From: Notospermus geniculatus
Lineage: Eukaryota; Nemertea; Pilidiophora; Heteronemertea; Lineidae
DNA length: 64,000 nt
Direction: 5' to 3'
Assembly (NCBI GenBank): GCA_002633025.1
Contig: NMRB01001437.1
Coordinates: 62,062-126,061, forward strand
Position numbers and translations under genes: made by a program. Under the pieces are notes generated by a model. That model saw only the letters and a program-made list of their open reading frames with translations. It ran no database searches and had not been told where the DNA came from. Shown here one piece after another: positions 10,820 through 20,600 of the stretch (positions are counted from its first letter, which is position 1; each line of letters starts with the position of its first letter).

Positions 10820-11839
10820 ATGTTCCAAAATCGCAGCACCGTCTCCGAAAACGAAATCTACGATGTTCTTAATAACGTTCTCACGCTACACGTCCCCGCG
10901 CTCAGTGTCACCGGCGGGGTGATCGGGAACATGTTGTCCTTTGCTACCATGAATGCCAAGCGTAAGCAGAAATCTCCCGTCGCTTGGAATTTCAAGGTAT
11001 TAGCCCTGGCAGATACGTCGAAAATCCTTGCCTCATATCTACCGTGGATATTGTTAATCAATGCCTACAGCATAATCCATCCGTGGGGGCCAGTTTTCTG
11101 CAAGTACTACTTCTTTTGCGGGTACGTGACCTACGGTATTGCCCTCTGGTGCGTGGCACAGTTGACTGTGGATAGAGTCATCGCGGTGTGCTTGCCTCTG
11201 CACGCTGCATCATGGTGTACAATTGAAAAAGCACGGCATCTTTTGACAATAAATATCGTTGGCCATATTGCTTTCTATTTCTACTTCTGTTGGATGGAGT
11301 ATGTACCGCAGGCTGCAGTCATCGGCAATCATTACGCGGTGTGTGTCTACCCAACATCGCTCCCAGATTGGTTCCCCAAATTTTCGCAACTTTCTTTCTT
11401 CATCATCGACGTGTCGTCTACTGCGTTAACTACTGCCATAGGGAATATTATCATTGGTGTCAAGCTTCGCCAAGAAAGGCAAAAATGGGGACGTTCGGGA
11501 AATATTCACGGGCGGAATGCGAATAAACCCAAAGAAGAGGACCAAGACGACGACAAAGGGATGCTTGTGATGTTGCTAACCATTTCGCTAGCGTTCGTGC
11601 TTATTCAGAGCTCCTATTACATAGACTGGCTTTATTGGGGAGCTCTGTTTCCTGACTATGCCGTTACGAAACCAAAACTGAGGGAATTCTGCTTCAATTT
11701 CGTTAATAACATAGTGTCTTCAAACTGTTGTATTAATTTCTATCTCTATCTTTTGTCCAGTGCGATCTTTCGTCGAGATTTGAAAAAGATGCTTAAAGAC
11801 ACGTTCTGCTACCGCCGACTTGGCAACGATCGAAAGTAG
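10820..11839 (+). CDS. Rhodopsin-like (class A) G protein-coupled receptor, intronless, paralogue 1
   Basis: A single 339-residue open frame with the class A layout. TM1 has the GN pair (GGVIGNMLSF) and TM2 has LALAD with the conserved Asp. A Cys before TM3 (FCKYYFF) can pair with a Cys in extracellular loop 2 (YAVCVYP). TM3 ends in DRV, a variant of DRY. The third loop is basic/acidic (ERQKWGR, KEEDQDDDK). TM6 (MLVMLLTISLAFVLIQ) lacks the usual CWxP. TM7 ends NFYLY in place of NPxxY, followed by a short basic tail (FRRDLKKMLKDTF). An N-glycosylation site (NRS) lies at residue 4. The start is the first ATG of the frame and is conserved in the paralogue at 36540-37559, same strand, 25.7 kb away. 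The motifs suggest a peptide-type invertebrate receptor, but the ligand cannot be told. The receptor would act at the plasma membrane. Confidence 0.9.
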   Translation: MFQNRSTVSENEIYDVLNNVLTLHVPALSVTGGVIGNMLSFATMNAKRKQKSPVAWNFKVLALADTSKILASYLPWILLINAYSIIHPWGPVFCKYYFFCGYVTYGIALWCVAQLTVDRVIAVCLPLHAASWCTIEKARHLLTINIVGHIAFYFYFCWMEYVPQAAVIGNHYAVCVYPTSLPDWFPKFSQLSFFIIDVSSTALTTAIGNIIIGVKLRQERQKWGRSGNIHGRNANKPKEEDQDDDKGMLVMLLTISLAFVLIQSSYYIDWLYWGALFPDYAVTKPKLREFCFNFVNNIVSSNCCINFYLYLLSSAIFRRDLKKMLKDTFCYRRLGNDRK

Positions 11840-12419
11840 GCTTAGCCCATGCATTAGGTGACTCTTTCTCCCTCCCCAACGTGATAAGACTGGTCTCCTG
11901 TCTATGAGGCGCCATGTGGGAATTTAATTCTTTACCAAAATTATTTGAAATAATATCATTGTTTCAAACCATAAATGTACGTATTTTGACTTATTTCATC
12001 CAATAAAAGTATAAACAAAACCATGGAATTATTTTTCAAACCATGAATTAGACTAAACACATGGTTTCATTCCATAAAACTTAGACAAATTCATGGTTTT
12101 GAAAACATACCATGCTTTCAAACCATAACAAAATCATGTCAAACCATTAAGTTCATGCAAATTCATGGTTTGCAAATCACGAAAAATCGGCAAATATCTT
12201 GGTTTTCAAACCATGAATATCAAATCCTCATGGATTGCAAACAATGAACATTGCAAAAATCATGGTTTGCAAACCATGATAATCCACAAAACCATGGTTT
12301 TCGATCCCATGATTACAGCCAAACTCATGGTTTACCATCCTGAGAATCTCAGGTCATTTACGGTCGTACCCTCCCTCAATGCCCTGAGGACATCCACCCC
12401 ATTTCAGTGGAGTAGAGGG

Positions 12420-12707
12420 CTATTCCCTCATGTGTACTTCCCATTGGTAATTCACGAATAAGCCATGCACTGCAGTGGGGGAACGCCACTTGGTGTAATG
12501 GGCAGATATCGCGCCTAGTGCTACAACGTCTGCACATAGATCTGGTGTAACGAAGTACCGGATACCAGGTTTGTAGCACTGCATCTCATTCCATAATTTA
12601 TGTACGCTGTCGAATGATAGCTGCCCCAAATTCATGAACTCGATCATACCTTCGTATTTTGAAGCCATTGGTACGTACTCGTAACAGAGATAATCCGTGA
12701 GAATCAT
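12420..12707 (-). CDS. Hypothetical 95-residue ORF inside foldback transposon
   Basis: A complete ATG-to-stop frame in the unique centre of the foldback element. The protein starts MILTDYLCYEYVPMASKYEG, ends NYQWEVHMRE and has varied composition unlike the repetitive arms. I do not recognise a family. There is no signal peptide or membrane segment. It may be a piece of a host gene captured by the element or a relic of the element's own protein. There is no transcript or paralogue in the window to test this. Confidence 0.3.
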   Translation of the reverse strand: MILTDYLCYEYVPMASKYEGMIEFMNLGQLSFDSVHKLWNEMQCYKPGIRYFVTPDLCADVVALGAISAHYTKWRSPTAVHGLFVNYQWEVHMRE

Positions 12708-12972
12708 TTTGACGCGAGTTTATTCAGGAACAATCAGAAATTCAGCGAGTTTGTCAGCGAATCGAGAAAATCCATATTTGGGAATGACCAAGACGGGATA
12801 GAAGCTTCGCTGTGATTGGCTGAATTTGGCGGAGTGAACTGCTCCGCTGGTTCCCCACTAAAATGGCATGGATGTCGCCAGGGTCTGAACCAAGCGCGAG
12901 TGGGGGAGTCGGTTGTGAAGACCCTGGGTGCGAGGATGATGGTTTACAAACCATGGAAATAGTCAAATCAAA

Positions 12973-13112
12973 GGTATGCGTATAATTGTATGCGCAGTGG
13001 AACAATGGACTGATCCTCGGCCCGCTGTCTACTGGTCGACTGCAGCGGAACGGAACGAAGCGAGGGCAGAGACCAGTCTATGTTCCACTGCGCATACAAT
13101 TATACGCATACC
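12973..13112. repeat. Palindrome nested in foldback transposon
   Basis: GGTATGCGTATAATTGTATG...CAGTGGAAC faces its reverse complement ending GCATACC at 13112. It is a separate foldback inserted at, or forming, the right side of the centre of the 11905-13567 element. Confidence 0.75.
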
Positions 13113-13586
13113 ATGGATGCGGCGATTTCCATGGTTTGCAAACCATGTGTTTGGCACTATCATGGTTTCCCAAACCATGCTTTTGCGGATTATCATGGTT
13201 TGCAAAGCATGATTTTTGCAATTTGCAATGTTTACAATCCATGATGCGTTCACATTATTACTGTTTGAAAACAAATAATTTTGCCGATTTTATGGTTTTG
13301 TATATCATTCTCATGGTTTGCAAACCATGAAATTGCATGAACTTCATGGTTTGAAAGTAAGTTATGTTTTCAAAACCATGAATTTGTGAAAGTTTCATGG
13401 GAATGAAACCATGTTTAATATAAATTCTGGTTTGAATAATAATTTCATGGTTTTATGTATAACTTTATTGGATGAAATAAGTCAAAATACGTACATTTAT
13501 GGTTTGAAACAATGACATTATTTCCAAATAATTTTAGGAAACAATTAAATTCCCACATGGCGCCTCATACCTGTCCAACCTATATA

Positions 13587-13931
13587 TCGGGTGTCCCAAA
13601 AAAAGTGAACCGCTTTTTTTGACAAGTATTTTCTCAGCTACAGATGAACCGAATTCATTGGAATTTTTCGCAGAGTAACCTTAGGGTATCATCAACAAGT
13701 CTGCAAAATATCTAGCAGATCGGTCGCAAATTATGCGAGTATTGTCAAATTCAAAACATGCTGTTTTGAATTTGACAATACTCGCGCAATGTGTGACTGA
13801 TCTCTTAGATATTTTGCAGACTTGTTGATGATATCCTGAGGTTACTCTGTGAAAAATTCCAATGAATTCGGTTTATCTATCGCTGAGAAAATACTTGTCA
13901 AAAAGCGGTTCACTTTTTTTGGGACACCCGA
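13587..13931. mobile_element. Mariner-type foldback MITE
   Basis: Terminal repeats are TCGGGTGTCCCAAAAAAAGT and its reverse complement, with TA dinucleotides at both flanks. The arms are ~160 bp and nearly perfect with a short AAACATGCTGTTTT centre. GGTGTCCCAAAA-type ends are common in mariner relatives. Confidence 0.8.
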
Positions 13932-14149
13932 TATAGCCAATGGTAAGAGCGAGGCTGGACTGATACTATGTCGAAACAAATATGGCCGCCATACCTTTAT
14001 CACTCGAGAATTCTTCACAATTCCTCACAATACCTAATTGGCAACTTAGATCATTCAGATAGATGTATATACGACGTTTCCTGAAGGTCAAAGGTTACGT
14101 CGGCCGTCGCGAGGCACAAAACCTAACGCATACTGTTGGGCTTTAATAG

Positions 14150-14775
14150 CGAGGTTTTGCAAACCTGGCGATAAATACGAAGTACGAAATGCCCCCGAAA
14201 TAGGACTACATTTCAAGGACTTAAAGGAGCTGGACGTCCAAGTTGTAAACACTCACTCACTGGTTCCCTATCCACACGACGCCTGCGGTGCTGCCACCTA
14301 TTGTCGGTGATATGTACTGACGTGAATATCGTGAGTGAGTTGCATTGGACCGGGCACCAGTCTAACGATCACGGTGCGCTACTGGTGCTGCCACCTTTAC
14401 GCCGAAGGAATAAAACTAGTTTGCGACCATGTTTGTAAACAAACCAGCTTGTTTACAACTTCGGCGTCTAACTCCTTTAATGTGTTTCTGCAGATGGTTG
14501 GTACCACAGATATCGCCTGCTGCAAGAGCGTCTTTTAGCGTATGAGGCAAGACCGATAGAGTTGCGGTATATGTTAACCTTGCAATTTACAAGTAGGCCT
14601 GCCTTTCTTCAAAGAAGTGGAAATTAAAAAAGTTGCACCAAAACACTGTCCGACATCATATGCTAAAAGACGTACTGGCAGCAGGGATGTTTGTGGCAGA
14701 AATAGGCAATCATCATGAAAAATAAAGTAGAGTTTGGCAATTTCGTGATTCGTGTTTTGTCAGGCTTTCGAAACC
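14150..14775. mobile_element. Foldback element family F3 (copy 2) with nested palindrome
   Basis: The outer arms match family F3 (GGTTTTGCAAAC...TACGAAGTACGAAAT and GATTCGTGTTTTGTCAGGCTTTCGAAACC). An inner palindrome at about 14221-14480 (AAAGGAGCTGGACGTCCAAG / CTTCGGCGTCTAACTCCTTT) interrupts it. Confidence 0.65.
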
Positions 14776-14990
14776 ACTTGCCACAAGAACGAGAAAGGGT
14801 GCATCTCTTTCTGCACCCTAACCTATTGCTGATAAGTCAAAAAAGCAAATAGCACCATATTTTACTTTAACGAAATGTTAATTCCACGGCTCCGCCACCT
14901 GATGAAAAGCAGGTTGATTTTCTGCCTCTAGTAGCAAATGCAAAGAGAAGAACAGCACAAAAATTGACACACAATATATGATAAATAAAA

Positions 14991-15133
14991 AGGCAATTTC
15001 CAGAGTGTTTGCGAATTTTCGACCCCAACCGGGGTCTTCTTCAGGCTGGTACTTTAGTTTCGGATTGTAAAGTACCAGCCTGAAGAAGACCCCGGTTTGG
15101 GTCGAAAATTCGCAAACACTCTGGAAATTGCCT
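14991..15133. mobile_element. Foldback element, family F4
   Basis: AGGCAATTTCCAGAGTGTTT...TTCGACCCCAACCGGGGTCTTC folds on its reverse complement ending GGAAATTGCCT. The same TTTTCGACCCC(A)ACC core appears at 16251-16372, 17706-17800, 47352-47490, 51508-51695 and 63545-63640. Confidence 0.75.
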
Positions 15134-15436
15134 TTCTGGTAGCAATGGATGGTATTTTCAGAAATGGGCTTACCTTGCGAATTTGGCCCACACCTCTCGG
15201 GCCTTCGTTTATTACATGTAGAAATAAGAGGATTTTACAGAAAATTTCTGCAGCAGAGTATCATGGACTGGATCTGTACAATTACAGACTTCAGTCTCTG
15301 TTAACATTTCTTTGAGGCTAACCAAATGATGATTTTATACTGCTCTCAGAAAGCATCATTATGGAAAGTCCAATCGAGTCCAACCAACCAAGAATACAGA
15401 ACAAATCGTATCATATGTAAATTTACAGAAAGTTCC

Positions 15437-15553
15437 GGGCCCGAATGCATAAAGGTGGAATAAGCTTTTATTCCAGGTACAGCTTCACGTTATAACGTTA
15501 GTTTATACATGTACCTGGAATAAGTTTATTCCACCTTTATACATACAGGCCCT
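15437..15553. mobile_element. GGGCC-type small foldback MITE
   Basis: GGGCCCGAATGCATAAAGGTGGAATAAGC faces GCTTATTCCACC-type sequence ending CAGGCCC. It belongs to the GGGCC...GGCCC class seen many times in the window; its 3-bp flanks are not clean. Confidence 0.65.
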
Positions 15554-16162
15554 GGGGACTGCTGCAGGCAATTTCTGTAAAATCATTACATGTACAATAA
15601 TTAACAATGTTTGAGTATTTACTATAGGTCCCCTTGGGAAGTTTTTAGAGCATGGTCTTACTACATGTACTTATCCCCAAATACAAGGGGAGATATAGGG
15701 TCGATATTCAGCCTTTCCACAACTTTCCTGCTGCACATGTCCATTTATGTCCTACACACGTTCAAAGGGAGTAGCGTTTTCCGTGTCGCCATCAAAGTCC
15801 GAGCGTTCTGGGCTTTCGTACCAATGTGATGGCGTCAACTTCGCCAGGCGAGCAAAAGGATGCATGGCTGGGGGAGGGGGGTCATTCGTCTAAAATTCAA
15901 AAATACAGCAGGAGGTCAGATTCGGGATCCTCGGCATCCATCCTGTGATTGATGCAGCAGCGAGAGGAAGAACGAGATTCGCGGGGGATGATAGGACAAA
16001 AAAGGTGGTGTCAATTAGGGCAGATACCTATTACAAAAGAATTCAAAGATTGTATTTTTGTATATCGATTTAATAAACCAGCAAAGATCACGCTGAAAAC
16101 CTCAAAAATCAGAACGCTTATAATATGTAGAAACAGAAAAATCTTAAAAGTCAAGTCAACTA

Positions 16163-16237
16163 TAAAAACAGAACACAACATTGGAACAGAACACAACATT
16201 GGAACAGAATATTTCAGCATTGGAACAAAACACTCGA
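16163..16237. repeat. ACACAACATTGGAACAGA tandem repeat (small block)
   Basis: Starts after TCAAGTCAACTATAAAA and repeats ACACAACATTGGAACAGA, then ATTTCAGCATTGGAACA. It is a short relative of the array at 16620-16830, which starts after the same leader. Confidence 0.8.
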
Positions 16238-16250
16238 TAATAAGCAAGAA

Positions 16251-16372
16251 GTCAATCTCCAGAATTCACGAATTTTACAATCTGAAACTCTAAAAAAGTC
16301 TTTTAGAGTTTCAAGTTCCACTTGAAAAAGACCCCGGTTGGGGTCGAAAATTCGTGAATTCTGGAGATTGAC
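16251..16372. mobile_element. Foldback element, family F4
   Basis: GTCAATCTCCAGAATTCACG faces its reverse complement ending GGAGATTGAC. The right half contains the family core GACCCCGGTTGGGGTCGAAAA. It sits between the two CATTGGAACAGA arrays. Confidence 0.75.
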
Positions 16373-16619
16373 ACACAAAATGATAATGAGCAAGAAGTCA
16401 ATTTTCTGCCTTTTTGTATCTTGGACTCCGACTGGCATTGTGTTTAGTAGGAAGCAAATGTCTTTCCCCTTAGAAACTATTTCTATTTCATATTCGCATT
16501 GGAACAAAGGTACCATACAACATTGGAACAGAACGTTGAAACTGGCAGCCAATGCATTGGCTATTAGTACATGTATACCCGTGAGGGCTCAAACTCGTCC
16601 GCGTCAAGTCAACTATAAA

Positions 16620-16830
16620 AGAGAACACAACATTGGAACAGAACACAACAACATTGGAACAGAACACAACAACATTGGAACAGAATATTTCAGCATTGGA
16701 ACAGAACACAACATTGGAACAGAATATTTCAGCATTGGAACAGAACACAACATTGGAACAGAATATTTCAGCATTGGAACAAAACACTGGCATTGGAACA
16801 AAGGTAGACATTGGAACCGAACTTTGAACT
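16620..16830. repeat. CATTGGAACAGA minisatellite
   Basis: Alternating units ACACAACA(ACA)TTGGAACAGA and ATATTTCAGCATTGGAACAGA repeat about ten times. Open frames across it are repeat artefacts. Confidence 0.9.
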
Positions 16831-17485
16831 TGGCCGCCAATGCATTCGCTATGAGTGTCTACACCCGTGACGGCTGAAACAACTGCGAGTGATCAAACAC
16901 TGGCGAAGGTTGGTCACCAGCGACTCATTGTGGGAGAAACGCAGGCCGAACGAATAACGGAAAAACGTGAAGAACAAGGGGCAACAATAACTGGCAGATC
17001 ATTATATGCCGTTATACGGTTAACTAAGTACGGCTTGTCATTAAATTAGCAGTAAAACACATTAAGGGGAACGCCATTTTGAAACTGAAAATCATGAACA
17101 TACATGTAAACACAACACGAAAAACGATCTGAAACCGGGTGACGTGACGCAATCCATTATTCAGCAATGGTCGAGTCTGCCGCAACGTCATTCAGCTTCA
17201 GACCGAGGTTATGGTTGAAATTTCGGCGGAAGTGCGCAGATCTTTCTCGTTTGCGTCAATTTGAGAACGGTCTATTCTGCAATTTTTAAACTTGAACTGA
17301 GGAATCAACCACCATCTTGAAAATGCAGCAAGTAGTCCCAAATCTTCCCATGATGCCTTCAGCGCGCGGTGACAGGTGACGTCAGTGCGAGGTACGAGCG
17401 CTACCTGTCGTGACAATGGTCTCAAACCTTACGCTATCCGGCCATTCTCTGAATATTCCAGATTCTGAAACTGCCGTCGCACACT

Positions 17486-17670
17486 TTAATACGTAGCTGT
17501 GTCGGGCGAAAACTTTGGCGTCTCGAAGTTGAATTCCAGCTGTGGCCTCCTCGGCTTCGATCTTTGTCTACGCCGCCGGACGACAATGGCTGCGGCAAGC
17601 ACGACCACCATGAAAACCATAAATCCAGCAGGGATAGCGATCATCAGGATGGATTTGCGCGAGATTTTTA
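17486..17670 (-). CDS. ZP gene: transmembrane and cytoplasmic-tail exon (single copy)
   Basis: After acceptor CATTCCAG the frame reads KISRKSILM, then the hydrophobic span IAIPAGFMVFMVVVLAAAIV. A stop-transfer RRRRQRSKPRR and a tail ending TATY with stop TAA follow. The exon begins with two bases that complete an Ile codon with the last base of exon 18386-18575 or, equally, of 24353-24542. Only one copy exists and it lies outside the tandem duplication, so both cassettes would have to share it to be membrane-anchored. Confidence 0.85.
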
Positions 17671-20600
17671 CTGGAATGACAATAAACCATATTAACTGAA
17701 ACTAGATACCGAAAGTCGTCTCCGAATTTCGCAAATTTTCGACCCCAACCGGGGTCTTCCTCAGGCACTTTCGAGTAGAGGCCCCAGCGTATCAATTTTG
17801 TGTGTCGTCTGTGCTCTACGTTGGATATCACAACTCTAGCTACAAGTAAATAATCCAAGGAGAGATTTTTGGTGTCGCGAGAGTCGATTGTCGCCAAACG
17901 TGGGTCATCGCCAATAGGGAAGTTTCGCAAATCTGACAAAACATGAAGCACGAAACACGTAATTGGACTTCATTTCCAAGACATTTCCGGAGATGTACCA
18001 CAAATATCGCCTGCTGCAACAGCATTTTTTAGCGTACGACGTTGGACCGATAGAGTTATGGTGTTTATTAAACTGTGTCTTTCGTTTCCTCCACTTCGTA
18101 TCCCAAGTGGAAATCTAAAAATTCAAGGTGCATCATAATTCTCTCGGTTTTACATGATACGCTAAGAGACGCACTGGCAGCAGGGACATTTGTGGTACCA
18201 ACCATCTCCAGAAATGCATTCGGTCCTGGAAATGAAGTTGAATTTCGTATTTCGTACTTAGTGTTTCGTCAGATTTCCGAAACCTTCCTATTGATGCACC
18301 TCGTATGCAATGAGCAATAACAACGGACATCTAAAACAGGACATTCTTTCCTGTTACACCGAGGACTGTTTAGCAGACCACTTACTCTTCGAAGAATCCT
18401 TTTCATCGCCGAGGTCCAGATTATCTCGAGTATCTCGACGGACTCTGACAGGTCCACTCTGGATGGATGACACCAATTCCGTCGGCGCCCCTGATGGCAG
18501 TTCGCGGACTTCCCTCTTCAGTATCACCTCTTCAGCAATGGCCCTCCTCTTCCTCCGTGCGGTAGTACAGTTAACCTGCAATTAAGTGGAAGCTGTTGTA
18601 CATTTTCCTTTGCTTGGATTCGGGCCCCTCAGAAGAGCAATAAAGACACCAAGTTGACTGTTTTTATGGTCCAATGCGATCACTGCTCTACCACTAGGTG
18701 TCACTACGGCCCAATTCAATGCATCTAACGGACCCAGTCATTATCGATCGAGCAGCAATCACGTAGATTTTCCTGTACATTGGTCCGTTAAGACTTTACT
18801 GCCATCTGTTGGCAATATGCGCGGCTGACTGCTCCTATTACATTAGGTAAATAAAAACAAAGAAATCCACCCAACATGAAAAACGGGTACAGTTTTCCAA
18901 GAGAAAAAGCGCGTGAATGGCATATTCAGGGAGTGGCAGCAATGTCACAAACCCATAGACCCTCGGATGGCGAGGGTGTCTTGACCTGCACTTCATGTAC
19001 ACCATACACGCTCGGTACATTAAAGTAGTTCCATGAAGTAAAATCAGTAAGTGTCATGGCTGCCCCGTCTCTGAAAATCTGGCAGCATTCATGGAATTCA
19101 CGTGCGGAGTACTTATCTGTTCCTTGCTAATATTGCTCTCAAACAAGGGATAAACACCTAACTTTATGATACGCATGTTGTTTGATCTTCAAAATTTAAC
19201 ATTTCTTGGGAAAGTGTTCCGACTACAAGTCGTTTGTTTCAACCTAATAGGGAGGTTTAGAAAGCAAACGACAAACGTAAACGTTAACGACAACGTTATT
19301 TTTGTACCGAAAATGCAATATAAAATCTGGTTAGTGTGTAGTGTGAAAAATAACGTTGACGTAAAGTTTACGTTTATCGTTTCATTGCAAACCTCCCTAT
19401 TAATTAGTGCGTTCAAAGACGAAACTAGGTTCAGCCTGTACAAAAACAGGATTGGGAGCAATGTGAAACGATGTAGGAACGAATATCCTGGTACGTTCGT
19501 CATGCCTATGGAAGAGAAATGAACGTTTGAAAATACTCACCGGTTCGCAGTTCTCGTCATTCCTACAAACACGGACAGCACAGTGGAAGAAGACGAAGTC
19601 CGTATCCTCGAATTGGAACATGGGGAATAAACCGGTCATTGAGATTTTCGCATTGACTGGGTCCGGTTGGAAATTGTTTCTTCGTGTCAGGTAGGAATCC
19701 TCGACTGGGCAGCTGAAAGAATGGGGAAATGACGTTCTTTTCTTAGTGAGAAAGTTGGAACTTTAACATGATATATCCAGCGATAATCGAGTCCACAAGG
19801 GCAATGGGTCATATGAATAAAGACTAGCAAATGCTTTTACTTCAGATTTGTACAGCATTGCCTAGTGCACTTGCATTGCAAAATTCAAGTAAAAGCATTT
19901 AGTCTTATTCGGCGACCGGTGTCGGTTCCTTGCGATCGTATTCAAATGGCAGGTAGCAGGTTGCAAAGCAGGTCGCAATGCAGAAAATCAGGATTACTAG
20001 TTTTAGATGAGACCGATGAGCAACGGCCTGGATTGATCCCAATTGAAAAATGTCCACTTTATTGGGTCTATTTCTGATAGATATGATTTTTATAACTTCT
20101 AAACCCCAAAAAAACCGGTACATGACGTGCACTTGGCTCTGGTACTTTAGGAGGATCCTGGGGCCTGATTCACAAAGCACACTTCGGCTAAGTGTGGTCT
20201 TAGTGTACTCTTAACTATTGTTCATAAATCCCCACACAATAGTTAAGAGTACTCTAAGATCACACTTAGGCGTAAGTGTGCTTTGTGAATCAGGCCCCTG
20301 GTAGCTATACACTTACGCTTCATAGAGGAGTAAGATTGACGATGTTGCCGGATCTGCTAGTTCTGGTCTGTTCGAGGCTATGCAGACTTCAGGCCTGATC
20401 GAATGGTAGACGTCCTTGTCTTCCGTCATCTCTATGATCAACATGGCAGGCTGACCCAGACGGAGGCCTTGCAGGGTAGCGTCACGGCCAAATTCGTCTT
20501 TGACTTTCATCATTACAGAAGGGTGGACCTCTTCTCCTTCGGATGCCATTGCAATGAAACTGGAAAAGACAATACATGTACATGTACCACATGTAAGACA

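Larger units (their letters stand above)
11905..13567. mobile_element. Large foldback transposon with short-motif arms
   Basis: Terminal inverted repeats TGAGGCGCCATGTGGGAATT and its reverse complement end at 13567, with TA on both sides. Each ~450-bp arm is filled with spaced copies of a self-complementary ATGGTTTGCAAACCAT motif about every 30-40 bp. The unique centre (~12350-13100) holds a 95-codon ORF and a nested palindrome. TA flanks fit a Tc1/mariner-like insertion preference. No transposase is present, so it is non-autonomous. Confidence 0.85.

Noticed and set aside
16338-16877. 179-codon ORF
   Set aside because: Most of it is the CATTGGAACAGA tandem array and a family F4 element.
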